This document shows, one piece after another, positions 60,271 through 64,000 of a stretch of 64,000 bases of DNA. The stretch is from NCBI GenBank assembly GCA_050258815.1, contig JBLMZM010000290.1, positions 1 through 64,000 on the forward strand. Direction: 5' to 3'. A program made the translations under genes and the position numbers. Source of the stretch: JAAXKN01 sp050258815 (GTDB lineage: Bacteria; Bacteroidota; Ignavibacteria; Ignavibacteriales; SURF-24). The notes beneath the pieces are model-generated. The model was not told where the DNA came from. It ran no database searches and worked only from the letters and a program-made list of their open reading frames with translations. Position 1 is the first letter of the stretch. Each line of letters begins with the position of its first letter.

Positions 60271-61341
60271 TTATAACCTGACATTCCCAAGGCTGATCCT
60301 GATAGGATATAAAAGATAGAACCTGGTTTTGTTTTTTGTAAACTCAATTGCAGGAGCCGGGAGTTTTATATAATTAAGACTCTGACGGAACCAGTTCCAA
60401 AACTGTCCCCCATCGGGTAACAATCTTATTAGATTCAGGTCGAGACCTAATATATAGCGTCGCACCGATAGTTGGTCAGGGGGACCGGAAGGATCAGGAT
60501 TAGCGTCAATTGCATCCCCTCCATAGCCCACGGCAACGTTAAGCCAACCCGGCCAATATTTGTTCCTGCCTTTACCAAGTATGTTGTAAATATCTACTGA
60601 CCACCAGAAGGTAGAACTGTTATAATCATCAATAAAGGTACGGGGACGCATAATTACGGGCTTGCCAGTCCATTCGGACGGAACAAACTGCCATTTTGGC
60701 GTTATATTCTGCAGATAAGGGTTGTAGTGTTGAGCCACAAAAAAGATAGAGCCAAGTGCGTCGAAATACCAGTCAGAGGCACTAAATCCCCAATCCCGGG
60801 CAAATCCATCTTCAGTTTCAACATATGTCTGATAAGCGAGACCTAAAATACCTCCCCATATTGTTGATGACTCCCAGTTAAAACCTGAAGCCAGCAATCC
60901 TTCGCTCAATACATAAGATACCATATACCCGCCAAAGGCATGTCCTGCCTTATCTACCTGCAGAGCAGAAACCCAGTCTTCCTGAAAATGAAATCCCTGA
61001 CGTTCTCCACTCCACCAGGCATTCTGCTGGTTGATGTGTAAAGCAATGATTGCTCCAAGATATAGGCCCCCAATTACTGAAGCAGTTACAGGCCTGATTT
61101 CAGTTTTTCTGAAAGGTAAAGAACCATTGATTGTATAACGCCTGTCGCCAGCATAGGTGAACTGCTCAGGAAGAATATACCTGCTGTTCAGCGCGTTGTC
61201 GGTAACTACAGTTACAGAATCCGAATCAATTTCCAGAACATCCTTTTTGTCAGATCCGAAGATTGACGAAAAAGAAAGCAGAGAGATTAAAAAACATACA
61301 GGGAAACTGAAATATTTACTTTTATCTGAAAGGTATTCCAT
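60271..61341 (-). CDS. DUF2279 outer-membrane-associated protein
   Basis: 356 residues from ATG at 61341; a longer in-frame start would overlap the next gene. The signal peptide runs KYFSFPVCFLISLLSFSS. The DUF2279 region is marked by QVDKAGHAFGGYMVSY and a DW-S type tail; members are probably outer-membrane or periplasmic. The C-terminal half has beta-strand-like alternation and Trp-rich ends. Function unknown. It follows the small barrel gene by 46 nt. Confidence 0.75.
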   Translation of the reverse strand: MEYLSDKSKYFSFPVCFLISLLSFSSIFGSDKKDVLEIDSDSVTVVTDNALNSRYILPEQFTYAGDRRYTINGSLPFRKTEIRPVTASVIGGLYLGAIIALHINQQNAWWSGERQGFHFQEDWVSALQVDKAGHAFGGYMVSYVLSEGLLASGFNWESSTIWGGILGLAYQTYVETEDGFARDWGFSASDWYFDALGSIFFVAQHYNPYLQNITPKWQFVPSEWTGKPVIMRPRTFIDDYNSSTFWWSVDIYNILGKGRNKYWPGWLNVAVGYGGDAIDANPDPSGPPDQLSVRRYILGLDLNLIRLLPDGGQFWNWFRQSLNYIKLPAPAIEFTKNKTRFYLLYPIRISLGNVRL

Positions 61342-61387
61342 AATCTTAATTTTATAATGAATAAATCGGCATAAAATACTTGACAAC

Positions 61388-61966
61388 TTAGTAGTTACCA
61401 TATTTCAAGGTCAGTACAGTAGTAAAGCCGCTGAGGTCTTCGTTATTAAGCTCAAAATAGTTTGTATTTCGAATAAACCTATAGCTGATTCCCACACCAA
61501 TATGGAGAAACCGGCTCAGATTAAGTTCTGCGTTCAGCTGTGGTTCCCACACAAGAAAGCTTCCGCCATAAAGGCTGGTGTATGGAATACTTTCGTCACG
61601 AGCCCGGTATTTTACACCTCCGCCGCCAAGGAACATAAGTACCGAAGCATGAATATATTCAGTTGACGGATAAATATATTCAAATTCCAGTCCTCCGCAG
61701 TTAAGATTCATGATCATAGTTCTGCCATTTAGAGGGTCAACATATCTCGTTTCAATATCGTTAATAAGGCTGTAAAATCCGCCTCCCAGTACAATACTAT
61801 GATTAATAACCCATCCCCCCCTGCCCCCTGTAAGTAATGCTGGCTGACCGAGCATAGAAGAACTCTTCAAAACACCAGAAATAAATGCACCCTGTGCATT
61901 GTTCTGTCCATATGATGAAAGTCTGAATATATTTAAGGTTAACAGCGTCCAGAGGAGATATTTCAT
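61388..61966 (-). CDS. Small outer-membrane beta-barrel protein
   Basis: 192 residues. Signal peptide (MKYLLWTLLTLNIFRLSSYGQ), then about eight amphipathic strands with Gly-rich turns and a C-terminal VLTLKYGNY end, typical of an outer-membrane barrel. Not assigned to a named family. Upstream of DUF2279 on the same strand, so the two may be partners. Confidence 0.65.
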   Translation of the reverse strand: MKYLLWTLLTLNIFRLSSYGQNNAQGAFISGVLKSSSMLGQPALLTGGRGGWVINHSIVLGGGFYSLINDIETRYVDPLNGRTMIMNLNCGGLEFEYIYPSTEYIHASVLMFLGGGGVKYRARDESIPYTSLYGGSFLVWEPQLNAELNLSRFLHIGVGISYRFIRNTNYFELNNEDLSGFTTVLTLKYGNY

Positions 61967-62136
61967 TTTGAGTGTACCAGGTTAACTTAAGGCCTGTTTT
62001 TGAAAAATATTTATAAAAATATTAAAATAAACAAATTTTAAAATTTTACAAACAGTTTAATTTAATAATGCGGGGAGGCCTTTACCGGTTGGTACCTGAA
62101 GGTTTCATTTATACTTCAATAAGAAGTACAAACAGG

Positions 62137-62856
62137 TCATCGCTGAGGGTTTGTTGGCCTTAAATCGATTTCACTGATCAGGGCCCTGGGAGGCATTTTA
62201 ATTATTGCGGCAACAGATTCAGCAACATCTGCCGGCTTTAATATTCCGCCTTTGCTGCGTGGATCCATTTCAGAGTCTCTTGCAAATTCCGATTCTACTG
62301 AACCAGGACAAATTGCGGCTACCCTGATATTATATTCTCTGACCTCCAGCATGAGTGATCTGGTAAGTCCCATCAATGCATGCTTGCTCGCTGAATACAT
62401 TGTGCCGCCAACAAATGAATTCTTTCCGGCAAGAGATGAAATATTAATTATTGAGCCGGAGCGTCTTTCAATCATGCCTGGCAGAACTGCTTTGGTAAAA
62501 TTATAAACTCCATAAAGATTTGTATTTATCTGTCTTTTGAACTCATCCAATGAGGAATCGACTAATTTCCTGATGAAAGCGATTCCGGCATTGTTTATAA
62601 GATGATCAATTTTCGAATACCTTGAAAGAATATCCTTAACTGCTTTTTTTACAAAGATTTCATCCCCAACATCGCCCTGATAGAAAATGCATTCCACACC
62701 GTTGCCTTCAACCTCATTTTTAACTTCGCGCAGTTCACTTTCAGTTCTGCTTATCAGGGCAACATTATGGCCTTCCTTAGCCAGGCGCAGGGCTATTGCT
62801 TTACCAATTCCCCTTCCGGCTCCCGTAATAACAGAAAACTCTCCTTGCTTATCCAT
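62137..62856 (-). CDS. Short-chain dehydrogenase/reductase 2
   Basis: 239 residues. The classical SDR motifs are TGAGRGIG, NNAG, a serine in ISSLAGKN and YSASK. Its start overlaps the stop of SDR 1 by 1 nt. Substrate unknown. A FabG-like 3-oxoacyl reductase is possible, but the setting next to folE suggests a pteridine or other small-molecule carbonyl reductase. Confidence 0.85.
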   Translation of the reverse strand: MDKQGEFSVITGAGRGIGKAIALRLAKEGHNVALISRTESELREVKNEVEGNGVECIFYQGDVGDEIFVKKAVKDILSRYSKIDHLINNAGIAFIRKLVDSSLDEFKRQINTNLYGVYNFTKAVLPGMIERRSGSIINISSLAGKNSFVGGTMYSASKHALMGLTRSLMLEVREYNIRVAAICPGSVESEFARDSEMDPRSKGGILKPADVAESVAAIIKMPPRALISEIDLRPTNPQR

Positions 62857-63572
62857 CAGATGTCACCTCCTAAAGGCTTAATAATAATTTTTTCCGGCAC
62901 AAGAAGTTTATTTTGCAGGTAGACTGACACCAACAAACGCGCAATTTCCTCAGGAGCCATCATTTTATCCCCATGTTTTTCCAGAATTTCCTGGGGCCAC
63001 ATTGAAGTTCTTGTAGCTCCCGGAAGTATATTTATTATTCTGATTTTGTATTTTCTGACCTCTTCCCTCAGAACATCAGTATATGCCAGGAGTCCTGCCT
63101 TTGAAGCTGCATAGGCACTGCTGCCAGGAAATCTCTGTTCAGCCGCAACAGACAGTATATTTATTATAGTCCCTTTATTTCTTTTTATCATCTGGGGAAT
63201 AGCTGCTTTAATACAGTAAATTGCTCCCAGAAGATTTACTTCAATGATCTCCTTGATTTCCTGTACTGAATTTTCTTCAGCCAGTTTAAAAGAGGTAATA
63301 CCGGCGTTATTGATCAGGCAATCAATTTCTCCAATTGCTGAAACTATTTTATTGAAGGTTTGCATAACATTTGATGAAGAAGCAGCATTACAGGCAACCA
63401 CATGAACTTTTAAATTTTCAGGAACGAGTTCCCTGTTAATCAGCTCAAGCATGGAATGTCTTCTTGAAGAAACAGCTACAGTACAGCCTACTCTGGCAAA
63501 TTCCTTAGCTGCTTGCTTTCCTATGCCTGAACTGGCACCGGTAATCCATATATTGCGATCGGTTAAGTTCAT
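62856..63572 (-). CDS. Short-chain dehydrogenase/reductase 1
   Basis: 238 residues. TGASSGIG at the N-terminus, NNAG, ILSVAAE with the catalytic Ser, and YAASK with the catalytic Tyr and Lys. It starts in the folE stop (TGATG) and ends in the start of SDR 2, so the three genes are one translationally coupled unit. Sepiapterin reductase and dihydropteridine-type reductases are SDRs, so a pteridine role fits the context but is not shown by sequence. Confidence 0.85.
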   Translation of the reverse strand: MNLTDRNIWITGASSGIGKQAAKEFARVGCTVAVSSRRHSMLELINRELVPENLKVHVVACNAASSSNVMQTFNKIVSAIGEIDCLINNAGITSFKLAEENSVQEIKEIIEVNLLGAIYCIKAAIPQMIKRNKGTIINILSVAAEQRFPGSSAYAASKAGLLAYTDVLREEVRKYKIRIINILPGATRTSMWPQEILEKHGDKMMAPEEIARLLVSVYLQNKLLVPEKIIIKPLGGDI

Positions 63573-64000
63573 CAGAATCTGTTATGAGAGATCAGGTTTA
63601 GAAATTCAGCCCTTGTACGGGCATCTTCCTTAAACAAACCATGCATTGCACTTGCGGTAGCAACAGAATTCTGCTTTTCAACTCCCCGCATCATCATGCA
63701 CATATGTCTAGCCTCAGTAACAACTGCCACTCCTTTAGGCTGCAGGTATTCCTTAATAGTATCTGCAATTTCCTGTGTCATTCTTTCCTGCACCTGAAGC
63801 CGGCGGGAAAAAACTTCTACTATCCGGGGGATTTTACTGAGCCCCACTATCTTTCCATTTGGAATATATGCAATATGAGCTTTTCCGAAGAACGGAAGCA
63901 GGTGATGCTCGCACATGCTGAAAAAATCGATATCCTTGACTACTACCATCTCGTCATATTTTTCCTCAAAAATTGCCCCATTCATTACTGTCTTAATATC
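63572..64000 (-). CDS. folE: GTP cyclohydrolase I, 5' part outside the window
   Basis: At least 142 residues are present; the frame continues past base 64000 (the sense just upstream of the first ATG reads DIKTV), so about 50 or more N-terminal residues are missing. The zinc and catalytic motifs are visible: MCEHHLLPFFGKAHIAYIP and the second Cys in HMCMMMRGVEK, plus VGLSKIPRIVEVFSRRLQVQER. It makes dihydroneopterin triphosphate, the first step of folate or biopterin synthesis. The stop overlaps the SDR 1 start. Confidence 0.93.
   Translation of the reverse strand, partial: DIKTVMNGAIFEEKYDEMVVVKDIDFFSMCEHHLLPFFGKAHIAYIPNGKIVGLSKIPRIVEVFSRRLQVQERMTQEIADTIKEYLQPKGVAVVTEARHMCMMMRGVEKQNSVATASAMHGLFKEDARTRAEFLNLISHNRF

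Noticed and set aside
1..64000. CRISPR array, insertion sequence, prophage, toxin-antitoxin or restriction system
   Set aside because: I saw no repeat-spacer array, transposase, terminal repeats, integrase or known defence enzyme; the helicase alone is not evidence of a defence island.

Overview
The window is a gene-dense chromosomal segment of roughly 40 percent G+C with no insertion sequence, prophage, CRISPR array or rRNA operon. The gene families point to the Bacteroidota/Chlorobiota/Ignavibacteriota superphylum, most likely an ignavibacterium-like heterotroph. Supporting signs are an ECF sigma gene followed by two DUF4252 genes, an HU-TM-SPOR fusion, a secreted FN3-like protein, a DUF6600 protein, a barrel protein next to a giant TPR protein, methylmalonyl-CoA mutase, and an EF-G-like GTPase with YtxH/DUF948 partners. 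The taxonomic call is an inference from gene content; no rRNA is present.

Layout. 1-2.9 kb: tRNA-Ser, a beta-lactamase-fold lipoprotein, a small nuclease-fold-like protein and a GerW/YtfJ protein. 3-7.8 kb: glycogen phosphorylase and a two-gene membrane pair that resembles a proton-driven stator (GldL/MotA-like plus GldM-like). 8.2-14 kb: a hybrid sensor protein whose phosphoacceptor histidine is replaced by glutamine, then gltX and glnS. 14-32.8 kb: a long minus-strand housekeeping stretch (CorC/CNNM, UbiA, methylmalonyl-CoA mutase, mutL, folA, thyA, glycerate kinase, HIT, EF-G-like, DUF948/YtxH, icd, flippase-like, maf, SpoIID, FN3-like, YitT, an acidic protein). 33-39.6 kb: a radical SAM protein, DUF6600, a RecD-like helicase with a duplicated C-terminal unit, tRNA-Gln, an apparent orphan small transcription unit, an NHL-type propeller and rpmB. 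39.8-49.6 kb: small membrane proteins, then a minus-strand envelope operon (DUF92, 993-residue TPR, outer-membrane barrel, HU-SPOR, TonB-like). 49.7-56.5 kb: persulfide dioxygenase-rhodanese plus TSUP exporter, a second sensor kinase and an Er-VIT iron transporter. 56.9-60.2 kb: ECF sigma, putative anti-sigma, two DUF4252 genes and two YtxH paralogues. 60.3-64 kb: DUF2279, a small barrel, two SDRs and a partial folE.

The least explained parts are: the stator-like pair next to a catalytically odd hybrid kinase; the orphan unit at 38.17-38.43 kb with two tandem promoter-like sites, an operator-like palindrome, an 11-codon frame and a strong terminator but no known gene; the TPR/barrel/HU-SPOR/TonB operon, which spans outer membrane to cytoplasm; and the helicase C-terminal duplication. 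The ECF operon carries a textbook ECF-type promoter just upstream of its start codon, which suggests autoregulation.

Starts were moved from the longest reading frame where a Shine-Dalgarno-like motif or a signal peptide argued for it. Several genes appear to use TTG.
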